46,882 nt of DNA from an uncultured Bacilli bacterium (GTDB lineage Bacteria > Bacillota_I > Bacilli_A > RF39 > UBA660), in assembly GCA_934096705.1 (NCBI GenBank), contig CAKOMR010000010.1, positions 1 through 46,882 of the forward strand. Direction: 5' to 3'. Below are positions 22,001-29,179 of this stretch, one piece after another (position 1 is the first letter of the stretch; each line of letters begins with the position of its first letter). The notes beneath the pieces were generated by a model. The model searched no databases, was not told the DNA's origin, and worked only from the letters and a program-made list of their open reading frames with translations. The position numbers and the translations under genes were made by a program.

Positions 22001-24960
22001 TTTATAGAAATCTTCTCACTTACAACAGGTTTTGCAATTTTTGAACTGCTTTCTGAAAATGGATATTCCAAATAGTCTCCATTATCTGTAAATTGTAAAG
22101 ATAATGTATAAGTAATTATATACTCGTGTCCTCTTTTTAAATATTCATAATCTTTAAAATATATTTCTTTTGATGGAAGCGACGTACTTTCTGTTAAATC
22201 AAGATCTTCAGTAATTTTTAGTGGATTTGTAACTGAATCTTTATCAGTAAAAGTGACATCATAAATTACATAATTAATCTTCTTAATGTATTTACGAATA
22301 TAACTTGTACTAGCACTTTCTACTAAAGCTGGTTCTAGCTTTAAACCAACAGCTGTATCAGGTTTTAGATTTGAATCAACGTTTTTAGCATTTTCATTTG
22401 GAATAATTGTAACATCAATTGTTGCTTCACCAGATATAAGTCCTAGAAGTGAATCATTAATTTCAAATGCTAGTGACATTGGATCAAATTCAATATAATC
22501 AGTACCACTTACTCCATTTTTAATATAAATAACATAATTTTTAGATATTAAGCCGTCTGGATGTCTTTCCATAAGTTTGTCTAATGTATAGCCAAAGTCT
22601 GCTAAAGTAAGAGTTTTTGTACCATCAAAATAATCCGCAATAATATTATCTGTAACATGTAATGTTGTTATTACAGTATTATCTGTTTTTGTTCCTTCGC
22701 AAAGTTCTATATCAAAACTTGTAAGATTTTCTTTAATTCTTTCTGGTGTTGTTTCTGGTAAACTAAAATTAATATTTAATCTAAAGATATCTTGAAAAGC
22801 TTCTTCATCAGTTAGAGTTTCAGATTTCATATTAGTATTAATTTTATTTGCAATAGAAGTATAAATTTGAATCCTATCAATAAACATATTATCTGCAGGT
22901 TTTGTTTCATCATTTAGGTCTACAAATCCATATAAATCAATAGTATAGTTAGTTGAACTTGTTAACTTATCAATACTTATAGTTGCACATTTGGTAGTAA
23001 GACTTTCTTCCTCACCACAAGCTGTATATTCAAGATCTACAATATTTGTTTCACCAGTTGTTTCACTTTTGTATTCAACATAAACTCTTTTATTTACATC
23101 TATTGTATTATCTGGATCATAAATAACTAAAGTTCCATTTAAAGTTGTTGCAGTAACAACTAAATTCTTAGCACTAATTGATGGGCTGATTTTTCTACCC
23201 ATACTAAATTCCACACTATTTTCAGTTTGATATTCTAAAGTTTTTTCATTATCATCAAGCGTTATGACAGCATTATAATAATATGTTTTATTTTTGTCTA
23301 GAGGTTCTTCAAATTTAACTTCTGTCTCGCCTAAAGTATCTTTTGTAATAGTTTTTATCAAAGTACCAGTTTCACTATCATATATATTATAAACAACTTT
23401 TTTAATTGCTTTATTAGGGTCGCTTACATTTTGTAAATTAAATTGCATTGCATAATCTTTTTTGCTTACTGTAACTTCAGATGAAGGTAAAATATTTGAA
23501 TCTTTAAATGGGTTATATTTAAGAGTTGATGTACTAACTGTACTTGCAGAGCCATCTGGATAAGAAACAGCTCCATAAGATACATTCTCAATTTTAGCAG
23601 TGTATTTAGAATTACTATTTAAATTTTTAAATAAATGATTAATATTTTTTCCCTCATTTTTAAATGTAAAGCTTTCTACTAAATTGCCATTTTCATCATA
23701 AAGTTTTAAAGTTGCCGAAGTAAATGTTGCATTTTTATCAATATTTATATTATATGAAAGTTCATTATTTGATCTATAATCAAGTTCTAGTGATGAACCT
23801 ATCATACTTGTATTAAATGCTCTTTGAAACATTACATAATCGCTTACTACTCCACTATTTCCCTTGTAAGAAGCATAAATTGTAATTATATATTTTGTAT
23901 TACTAGCTAAATTATCAAATGAATATTCATTAGTTTGAATGTAATTACTATATTCTTTTAAATCAATCACTTCGTTTGTTTTTACATTTAATAGTTTTGC
24001 TTTAACATTTGATGTAATAAGATTATTTTCATCAATTACATTAAAATTAAGAGCAATTCTATGACTATTTACTGTACTTGTTATAAGTTCAACATAAGGT
24101 GCTTTTTTATAATCTACAACAGTTTCAACTTCGTATCTATCCTCAACTTTTATAGGATTTTTACCAGGCTTTGTTGTAGTATTATTGCTACTATCATTGC
24201 CTTTTCCGTCATCAGTTTTATTATCTTCATACGAAATATTAATGTTTTGATTGCTATTTATAACAATCTCTTCAAGTTTAGCCTTCATCTCATTTTTATA
24301 AGATATTTCCTTTTTACTTAAATCAATTTTAACATCATCACCAGCTAAAATATAACATTCAGATGATATTGTTTCTATGCTTAAATCGTTATTATTAATT
24401 TTTACAAGTGAGCCATCCACAAATTCAAGTTCAAAATAATAATTTTCGATAAATTTATCTGAGCTAGATAGTTTTAATTTTAAGTTTTTACCAGCAACTA
24501 AATATTTTGTATCACTAATTCTTCCGATAAAACTATCAAAACTAATATCTTTATCTTTAGAACTAATTAAATATTTGTTATCTTTATATTCAATTATATA
24601 ATTACGTTTAATATTATAGTAAGACAAATATTTTTCATTCAAATCATCAAGTGGCATAAGTACACCATCAGTCATAAAATTAATAGATTTATCATTATAA
24701 AAGGCGAATGAATATTTACTAGCCACAATTTTTTCGTTTTCTTTATCTGTAAAAATAATATCATCACTATATCCATTTTTGTATTCTGTGCCTTTTGTAA
24801 AATAAGCCTTTGATGGTATATCCTTATCAGTTAAACTTATATATCCATCAGTATAAAAAATAGTTTTCTCTTTCAATACAAATTTATATAAAGAAAAAAC
24901 TAAAGCTGCAAAAGTTACAATACTTACTAAAATTAAAGTTACTAGTGATTTATTTTTCAT
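19042..24960 (-). CDS. Giant surface protein with head domain and FN3-like repeats (1972 aa)
   Basis: First gene of the ATPase operon. N-terminal membrane helix (about 6-28, no obvious cleavage site), head domain to about 240 containing 'TKYLVAGKNLKLKL', a Ser/Asn/Thr linker (245-270), then some 1700 residues of beta-rich repeats. FN3-like units are marked by 'L-x(1-3)-N/S-T-x-Y' strands: 'FDNLASNTKYIITIYASY', 'IDKLTSSTNYTIDLYGF', 'YSNLTGNTEYYFIVEY' and others. Scattered Cys, including a pair near the C-terminus, suggest disulfides outside the cell. No LPXTG and no second membrane helix, so it is anchored at its N-terminus and could extend far from the membrane. The size and architecture suit a fibre, adhesin or leg-like element; the function is inference. 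Confidence 0.8.
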   Translation of the reverse strand: MKNKSLVTLILVSIVTFAALVFSLYKFVLKEKTIFYTDGYISLTDKDIPSKAYFTKGTEYKNGYSDDIIFTDKENEKIVASKYSFAFYNDKSINFMTDGVLMPLDDLNEKYLSYYNIKRNYIIEYKDNKYLISSKDKDISFDSFIGRISDTKYLVAGKNLKLKLSSSDKFIENYYFELEFVDGSLVKINNNDLSIETISSECYILAGDDVKIDLSKKEISYKNEMKAKLEEIVINSNQNINISYEDNKTDDGKGNDSSNNTTTKPGKNPIKVEDRYEVETVVDYKKAPYVELITSTVNSHRIALNFNVIDENNLITSNVKAKLLNVKTNEVIDLKEYSNYIQTNEYSFDNLASNTKYIITIYASYKGNSGVVSDYVMFQRAFNTSMIGSSLELDYRSNNELSYNINIDKNATFTSATLKLYDENGNLVESFTFKNEGKNINHLFKNLNSNSKYTAKIENVSYGAVSYPDGSASTVSTSTLKYNPFKDSNILPSSEVTVSKKDYAMQFNLQNVSDPNKAIKKVVYNIYDSETGTLIKTITKDTLGETEVKFEEPLDKNKTYYYNAVITLDDNEKTLEYQTENSVEFSMGRKISPSISAKNLVVTATTLNGTLVIYDPDNTIDVNKRVYVEYKSETTGETNIVDLEYTACGEEESLTTKCATISIDKLTSSTNYTIDLYGFVDLNDETKPADNMFIDRIQIYTSIANKINTNMKSETLTDEEAFQDIFRLNINFSLPETTPERIKENLTSFDIELCEGTKTDNTVITTLHVTDNIIADYFDGTKTLTLADFGYTLDKLMERHPDGLISKNYVIYIKNGVSGTDYIEFDPMSLAFEINDSLLGLISGEATIDVTIIPNENAKNVDSNLKPDTAVGLKLEPALVESASTSYIRKYIKKINYVIYDVTFTDKDSVTNPLKITEDLDLTESTSLPSKEIYFKDYEYLKRGHEYIITYTLSLQFTDNGDYLEYPFSESSSKIAKPVVSEKISIKKEIPTVYIFPWTSDEGNITYKYEIIDKDEALAPVDNGFDTLLYYDLNDDNNVLSGENVSCEKGNFKKSKFTCSKISLNKNDVYNIYLNVRLIESNENGYAKIMTKTFEGVTDLTSVNYEILKENNLLKYNNLLVLKLNGDLDKLNRISSYTLTISSGSKSFKIENINYKDGFIEMIGGNVITYTDGATTKTWSFNNKGDNNLTHAAYIADCEDENLCLYLDYSKLYNSDNFGSYFEELRNSEINVTLEGLYDSGKIGLMGNTNKYYVVKTFDNDNKYLVLFNRLSKSDSALGAYYPFLGDSNSGYKGYFVDDDETNNQAFYENNYLTGYIYLKNAASKEYKDGKNTLNVIGNLYGYKINEYGATVDNTSIVTSELNTNTIYTDDNKFTYANVIPSLSMLALNPTINGAKLYMSLSGLKESDITKEDGKNYLYLEVGNENNNKVIKINKDELTSQSGIVNGGKYKINIPSDGNYYVSITKVSVDNANVDDYSYDYLTSEINFNTSDFDGKNVTVSYRIVIYGLNVGTDYSLKAYMKVNGKKVYLSDATSQNYEEYLGTFTTLKANEVGVTNSNFSVESTDDYLKRNLLLDYKVGELIGIKNISYDICSNGECQEKIENCDGVYYDVLGTSICVKDKDYNISSSYDITGDDFVFNKKYNVVINAIVDTFDGERTYQIYTDDLLVGALNEPKLDVVKSSHYNLDDGFNLNFKVLFNDPDKVIVNGEYIAYLARLSSDMKSYEPVAGTKQTHSIYSADNPNINKIKYSNLTGNTEYYFIVEYVTYINNEGSTARNEKYERFLVYTLNDYHISIGKVQYIAENYIDEAKNVLGKTTLRFGYAANIMKDVINGEKPEDYIEQEAYVAGIAYTIVPENGGNYLISGTKFFVDESENEEDKITYRTGSSSDSEVGDSYYQMILRHSPYLYNEDLSIKNAGYTITFMFYLGGPISDSLDTKEKCETNISNHWDEENNKCYVLGGKQFTRTGVSS

Positions 24961-24991
24961 ATTTTCTTACCCTTCTTTATTATACATAATT

Positions 24992-25020
24992 ATTGTATCA
25001 AAATATTAACTTAAAAACAA
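24992..25020 (-). promoter_or_regulatory. Promoter of the F1-like ATPase operon
   Basis: Minus strand TTGTTT (25015-25020), 17-base spacer, TACAAT (24992-24997) with TGA extended -10. The start would be about 25 bases before the giant-protein ATG, which has GAAGGG upstream. It lies just after the HU terminator. Confidence 0.65.
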
Positions 25021-25046
25021 GAATAAATAAGCAGATTTTAAGGCAG

Positions 25047-25070
25047 AAAAAAAGACTAGATTAACTAGTC
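25047..25070 (-). terminator. Intrinsic terminator after HU
   Basis: GACTAG (25054-25059), five-base loop, CTAGTC (25065-25070), then seven T in the minus direction. Confidence 0.8.
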
Positions 25071-25077
25071 AAATTTA

Positions 25078-25350
25078 CTAATTTAAAGCGTCTTTTAATT
25101 TGCTACCAGCTTTAAATGATGCAACAGTTTTTGCAGGAATTTTAAGTGGTTCTTTAGTTAATGGATTAATTCCTTCTCTAGCAGCTCTTTTTTTAGCAGA
25201 GAATGTACCAAAACCAACTAAAGCAACTTTTCCATCTTTTTTAAGTCCTGAAACAATTCCTTCAAGACATGCATCTAATGCACGAGTAGCGTCAGCTTTT
25301 GTTAAGCCAGCTTTATTAGCAATAAATTCTACTAATTCAGTCTTAGACAT
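25078..25350 (-). CDS. hup: HU-family DNA-binding protein
   Basis: 90 residues. The HU signature is clear: 'SKTELVEFIANKAGLTKADATRALDAC' (helices), 'KVALVGFGTFSAKKRAAREGINPLT' (DNA-binding arm) and 'ASFKAGSKLKDALN'. It packages and bends the chromosome. AGGAGG precedes the ATG. It lies directly downstream of spoIVA, as hbs does in Bacillus, with its own promoter and terminator. Confidence 0.97.
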   Translation of the reverse strand: MSKTELVEFIANKAGLTKADATRALDACLEGIVSGLKKDGKVALVGFGTFSAKKRAAREGINPLTKEPLKIPAKTVASFKAGSKLKDALN

Positions 25351-25399
25351 TTTATTTACCTCCTATTAATATTTGCAAGGCACTTACCTTACATGTTTA

Positions 25400-25428
25400 A
25401 CGATATCAAACTTTCATAATAAAATCAA
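25400..25428 (-). promoter_or_regulatory. Likely promoter of HU
   Basis: Minus strand TTGATT (25423-25428), 17-base spacer, TATCGT (25400-25405) with TGA extended -10. Confidence 0.45.
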
Positions 25429-25430
25429 TA

Positions 25431-25468
25431 AAAAAAGTGCATTTTATATAATAAATTTGCACTTTTTT
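25431..25468 (-). terminator. Intrinsic terminator after spoIVA
   Basis: AAAAAAGTGCA (25431-25441) and TGCACTTTTTT (25458-25468) are inverted repeats around a 16-base AT loop, giving a T-run in the minus direction. Confidence 0.75.
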
Positions 25469-25470
25469 AC

Positions 25471-26949
25471 TTATATAACTATGGCGATTAAATTATTAGC
25501 GCCTTTATTAACAATTTTAGTTACAGTGTTTGAAAGTTTAAATCTAGCTGTATCTGGCATCATTGCCAGTTTTGCTTCAATACCCTCTTTAACAATTTGT
25601 TCAAGACTTCTTCCAAATATCTCGCTTTGCCAAATACTATTTTTATCATTTTCATAGTCCTTCATAATATAATCAATTAATTCTTTAGATTGAATTTCCG
25701 AACCAATAATTGGTTCAAATGAAGACTCTACATCTACCTTTATTAAATGAATTGAAGAAGCTTTAGCTTTTAATTTAACGCCAAATCTACTTCCCTGTTT
25801 AATAATCTCTGGTGTACTTAATTGCATGTCTTTAATAGTTGGATGCATAATACCATAACCAGTACTTTTAGCCATTTTTATAGCAGATTTAATATTTTTA
25901 AGTTCTACTTCATTTTCTCCATAAGACACAAACATATTAAGTAAGTTCGATTTAGTTATTTTTTCTTTGCCTACAGCATTTTTTAAGGTTTGTTCAAATA
26001 ACTCATCAGAACTTTCAAGCGTAATAGTTACATTTCCAGTTGATGAATCAAAGTCTGATATATAGCTTTTTGATATGTAATCACTTTCCATAAATAAACT
26101 ATTTATACTATCTACATCTTTTAATTTATTTACTCTATAAACAATATCTTTGATTTTTTCAATATAATGAAGTTTTATTTCATCGTCATTTTTAAGAACA
26201 TCAATCCATTTTGGAATTTTCACATTAATATCCATTACAGGAAATTCATATAAAGCAGTTTTAAGAAGATTTTTTAGTTCATCTTCAGTTAACTTATCAG
26301 CACTTACTGGTATAACAGGCACGTTATATTCTTCATTTAATTTTCTAGCAAGATTTTTTGTTTCCTCTTTTTCGGGATGAACTGAATTTAAAATAACAAT
26401 AAATGGTTTACCAATCTCTTGAAGTTCATGAATAACTTTTTCTTCTGCTTCAACATAACTTTCTCTTGCAATTTCTGTAATACTTCCATCAGTTGTTACT
26501 ACAATTCCTATTGTTGCATGATCCTTAATAACTTTTTCAGTTCCAAGTTCAGCAGCTTCTGTAAGGGGAATATAATCATCAAACCATGGACTTTTTACCA
26601 TTCGAGGATTGCCATCTTCTGTCATAAATCCTGTAGCGTCTTTTATTACATATCCAACACAATCAACGAGTTTAATATTTGTTTCAAATTCGTCAACTTT
26701 TATTTTTGCTCCTGAAGAAGGAACAAATTTAGGCTCAGTCGTCATAATTTGTTTGCCTTGAGCCGATTGAGGCACCTCATCTAAGCATTTTTTCTTTTCA
26801 TATTCATCATTAACATTTGGAACTACTAAATTTTCAATAAATCTTTTTATGAATGTAGATTTACCTGTTCTAACAGCTCCAACTACCCCTAGGTAAATTT
26901 CTCCACCAGCACGTTTGCTTAATGAGGCAATAACATTTTCATTTTCCAT
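25471..26949 (-). CDS. spoIVA: Stage IV sporulation protein A (spore coat ATPase)
   Basis: 492 residues, the same length as the Bacillus protein. Walker A GAVRTGKS at 24-31, followed by 'TTEPKFVPSSGAKI', 'VDCVGYVIKDATGF', 'GIVVTTDGSITEI' and 'IVILNSVHPEKEET', all characteristic of SpoIVA. The hydrophobic C-terminus ('NNLIAIVI') is the part that targets the forespore. SpoIVA polymerises with ATP hydrolysis to form the base of the spore coat on the mother-cell side. No convincing sigma-A promoter lies upstream; a sigma-E-like arrangement is reported separately. Its presence argues for sporulation or a retained relic of it. Confidence 0.95.
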   Translation of the reverse strand: MENENVIASLSKRAGGEIYLGVVGAVRTGKSTFIKRFIENLVVPNVNDEYEKKKCLDEVPQSAQGKQIMTTEPKFVPSSGAKIKVDEFETNIKLVDCVGYVIKDATGFMTEDGNPRMVKSPWFDDYIPLTEAAELGTEKVIKDHATIGIVVTTDGSITEIARESYVEAEEKVIHELQEIGKPFIVILNSVHPEKEETKNLARKLNEEYNVPVIPVSADKLTEDELKNLLKTALYEFPVMDINVKIPKWIDVLKNDDEIKLHYIEKIKDIVYRVNKLKDVDSINSLFMESDYISKSYISDFDSSTGNVTITLESSDELFEQTLKNAVGKEKITKSNLLNMFVSYGENEVELKNIKSAIKMAKSTGYGIMHPTIKDMQLSTPEIIKQGSRFGVKLKAKASSIHLIKVDVESSFEPIIGSEIQSKELIDYIMKDYENDKNSIWQSEIFGRSLEQIVKEGIEAKLAMMPDTARFKLSNTVTKIVNKGANNLIAIVI

Positions 26950-26968
26950 TTCTCACCTTTTCTATTAA

Positions 26969-26997
26969 AGATTATGAAGAAAACAAAAAGTTATTAC
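26969..26997 (-). promoter_or_regulatory. Possible sigma-E-type promoter of spoIVA
   Basis: Minus strand GTAATAAC (26990-26997), 13-base gap, CATAATCT (26969-26976), resembling the mother-cell sigma-E form (-10 near CATACAAT). Based only on similarity by eye and the known sigma-E control of spoIVA in Bacillus. Confidence 0.3.
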
Positions 26998-27024
26998 AAA
27001 AAAAGAAAGATAAATTTATCTTTC
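26998..27024 (-). terminator. Intrinsic terminator after the YolD-like gene
   Basis: A perfect 20-base palindrome at 27005-27024 overlaps the stop codon and is followed by seven T in the minus direction. Confidence 0.75.
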
Positions 27025-27348
27025 AAGTTCAAAGGATTTTTCTTCCCCAAAAAAAGCTTTACGCATTTGATTAACATAATAATCTGGTTTTACTTCATAT
27101 CCGTCTTTAACTGTGGGATTTAAATAAAGCATTCCATTTTCACTTCTTACATAAAAAATTGCTTTTCCATAATCTATAAATGGTAAATAAATGCCATTAA
27201 TACAAACTTTATCATAATCACTAACAGTACTTAAAATGCCTTCGATTTTAATTAAGTTTCCATTCCACCAACACATACATTCAACATTTTCATTTAAAGT
27301 ATCATGTAAATTTTCAAACATTTTTTCAATCATTTCTTGTTTTCCCAT
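27016..27348 (-). CDS. Small protein, possibly YolD-like
   Basis: 110 residues. A helical start is followed by a beta region 'IKIEGILSTVSDYDKVCINGIYLPFIDYGKAIFYV', which resembles the YolD-like small beta-barrel ('I.G.I..id...k.I.i....IpfddI'). The tail is charged. YolD proteins often accompany Y-family polymerases, but none is seen here. AGGAGG-type site (GGAGG) before the ATG and a consensus promoter. The family assignment is tentative. Confidence 0.5.
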   Translation of the reverse strand: MGKQEMIEKMFENLHDTLNENVECMCWWNGNLIKIEGILSTVSDYDKVCINGIYLPFIDYGKAIFYVRSENGMLYLNPTVKDGYEVKPDYYVNQMRKAFFGEEKSFELER

Positions 27349-27368
27349 ATAACCTCCATACTAAAATA

Positions 27369-27397
27369 ATTATATATATTATATATTTATGTGTCAA
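27369..27397 (-). promoter_or_regulatory. Consensus promoter of the YolD-like gene
   Basis: Minus strand TTGACA (27392-27397), 17-base spacer, TATAAT (27369-27374): full sigma-A consensus, just after the amidoligase stop. Confidence 0.8.
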
Positions 27398-27401
27398 TTA
27401 A

Positions 27402-29105
27402 CTATTTAAACTCTACCTTACTTCTTGTTCTAACAAGATATGGATTAGATTTATTTAAATTACTATTTGTTTCATATCTACTAAAAAATAAATCAGTTAA
27501 TTGCTGGTTATTGCCAAAAAATAATTTCAAAAATTCCTTTGCTCTTTCTTTTTCTAAGGAATTTTGACTTATTAAAAACTTAAACTCATCATAAGCCGGA
27601 CTACCCTTTTTAAATCTTGCAAGATCAATTGATAAATCTACAAGTTTTAAATATAGTATTATGTTTAAAAGAAGTTCATGATATGTATTTTCTCCATTTG
27701 AGGCTCTAAACTCGATTGTATTTTTTTTTAATGAATAGGCATTAAATAAATTTAAATTTACCAATCTATCTCCTTGAATAGTTTTTATTGTTTGAACAAA
27801 TTCAAACATATTCATCTTTTTATCAAAAATACCACTTGAAATTGCGTTTTCAAGTTTTCCTGACATATTTCTAGCATAGACTATAACATTTGGTCTTATA
27901 AGGCTATTTTCCCTGTTAGTCAAAAATGAGAATAATGCCTCGTTATTACAATAAAGCATATATAATTTTTTAAGTTCTTCTACATTTTTAAAAAAATCAA
28001 ATCCAATATGGATATGTCCACCACATTCGCTAGTTTGCACTGCATCTATCTCTCTTAAGAAAGAACAAATATATTCTAGTTCACCTAAATCCTTTTGATC
28101 ATAATGCAGAATTGGTGAAGTAATTTCAAAACCATTTTTGACTGAAGTTTCTCCTTTAAGTCGCCATGACGAAAGAATTCTTTTTAAGTTAGAATATACT
28201 AAATAATCATCCACTGAAGATTCAAGTTCTACTCCAAAAGAATATTTTCTTAAAAAATTTAAATCATAAAACTCTGATGATGGCTTAACTAGTTTTTTCT
28301 TACCAATTATAGTATTACTGTAACTTATTTTCTGAACTACATCATTTGAAAATAAAGTCATAATATTACTCTTTAAATTCAAATCTTTTGTTTGATGATA
28401 AATTTCGAACATATACATTTTAAAATCTTCATCAGTAAATAAATGACGGTATTTTTTTAATAATTCATATTTTATATAAATATCATCAAGTAACAGAATT
28501 ACGCTTACCTTTTGTGCATCATTTAAAAAAGAAAATTCATAAGTAAGAATATTTTTGCTCAAAGAGCAAAATACTTTTGGTTCAAATTTTTTCGTTTTTA
28601 AGTATGCGAGTTTTTCATCATCAGAAAGAGTAATCAAAAATTCAATTAAATCATTAGGTGTAAAAAAACTAATATTTTTAAGTTTTATTTGTTTGCTATT
28701 TAATGATAAAAAAGACTTTGATATATAAACTGGTGATGATAATTTTGCTATTAATTTAAGCTTATTTTCATCTTTTTTTAATAATGATATAACCATAGTA
28801 ATTAAACTATCTAGATCTCTAAAACTAGGATTTTTTGCAATAAGAATTGAAATATATTTAGTTTTTTCATCTTCATCTTTAATAGAATTTAAAATACATA
28901 ATTTTGCATAAAAGTTGCTTTCAGAATTAAGAATTTTGTCATAATAAGCTAAATCTACAAAATTAATATGTAAATCTTCGCTTAACATTTTACGTACAAA
29001 TGCTTTAAAGTAATTTTGTGAAAAACCACTAATTAAATAATTATATAAGTCTTCATCAGTATTAAAAGTTTTTAATGAACTAATAAAACTATCACTTTTT
29101 GCCAT
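27402..29105 (-). CDS. Amidoligase-family protein with long N-terminal helical region
   Basis: 567 residues. From about 288 the sequence shows the amidoligase (COOH-NH2 ligase, GCS-like) pattern: 'FGVELES' (291-295 GVELE), 'GFEITSP' (327-331), 'CGGHIHIG' (361-368), 'VIVYARNMSG' and 'TIEFRASNGENTYHELLLNI'. Such enzymes join a carboxylate to an amine using ATP, for example in peptide tagging or cell-surface chemistry. The first 285 residues are helical, without motifs I recognise. It stands as a single gene between the YolD-like gene and the UPF0104 gene, so the substrate cannot be guessed from context. No terminator is obvious after it. Confidence 0.72.
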   Translation of the reverse strand: MAKSDSFISSLKTFNTDEDLYNYLISGFSQNYFKAFVRKMLSEDLHINFVDLAYYDKILNSESNFYAKLCILNSIKDEDEKTKYISILIAKNPSFRDLDSLITMVISLLKKDENKLKLIAKLSSPVYISKSFLSLNSKQIKLKNISFFTPNDLIEFLITLSDDEKLAYLKTKKFEPKVFCSLSKNILTYEFSFLNDAQKVSVILLLDDIYIKYELLKKYRHLFTDEDFKMYMFEIYHQTKDLNLKSNIMTLFSNDVVQKISYSNTIIGKKKLVKPSSEFYDLNFLRKYSFGVELESSVDDYLVYSNLKRILSSWRLKGETSVKNGFEITSPILHYDQKDLGELEYICSFLREIDAVQTSECGGHIHIGFDFFKNVEELKKLYMLYCNNEALFSFLTNRENSLIRPNVIVYARNMSGKLENAISSGIFDKKMNMFEFVQTIKTIQGDRLVNLNLFNAYSLKKNTIEFRASNGENTYHELLLNIILYLKLVDLSIDLARFKKGSPAYDEFKFLISQNSLEKERAKEFLKLFFGNNQQLTDLFFSRYETNSNLNKSNPYLVRTRSKVEFK

Positions 29106-29129
29106 AAATCCCCCTTAAATGCAAATGAT

Positions 29130-29158
29130 ATTATAATTCAAAATAGAAAAAAAATCTA
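29130..29158 (-). promoter_or_regulatory. Weak promoter of the amidoligase gene
   Basis: Minus strand TATAAT (29130-29135) with only TAGATT at the -35 place (29153-29158), inside the terminator hairpin of the preceding gene. Confidence 0.35.
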
Positions 29159-29179
29159 TAGTTTATTTTCTATAGATTT
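29147..29179 (-). terminator. Intrinsic terminator after the UPF0104 gene
   Basis: AAATCTATAG (29152-29161) pairs with CTATAGATTT (29170-29179) around the stop codon; eight T follow in the minus direction. Confidence 0.8.

Noticed and set aside
19042..24960. Cell-wall-anchored (sortase) protein
   Set aside because: No LPXTG-like motif and no C-terminal hydrophobic segment; anchoring must be through the N-terminal helix.
25100..25369. Plus-strand open frame opposite HU
   Set aside because: It is a mirror of the HU coding frame with no ribosome site or family match. The same holds for all other plus-strand frames inside genes (for example 8797-9120, 26419-26715, 33788-34075 and 44621-44959).
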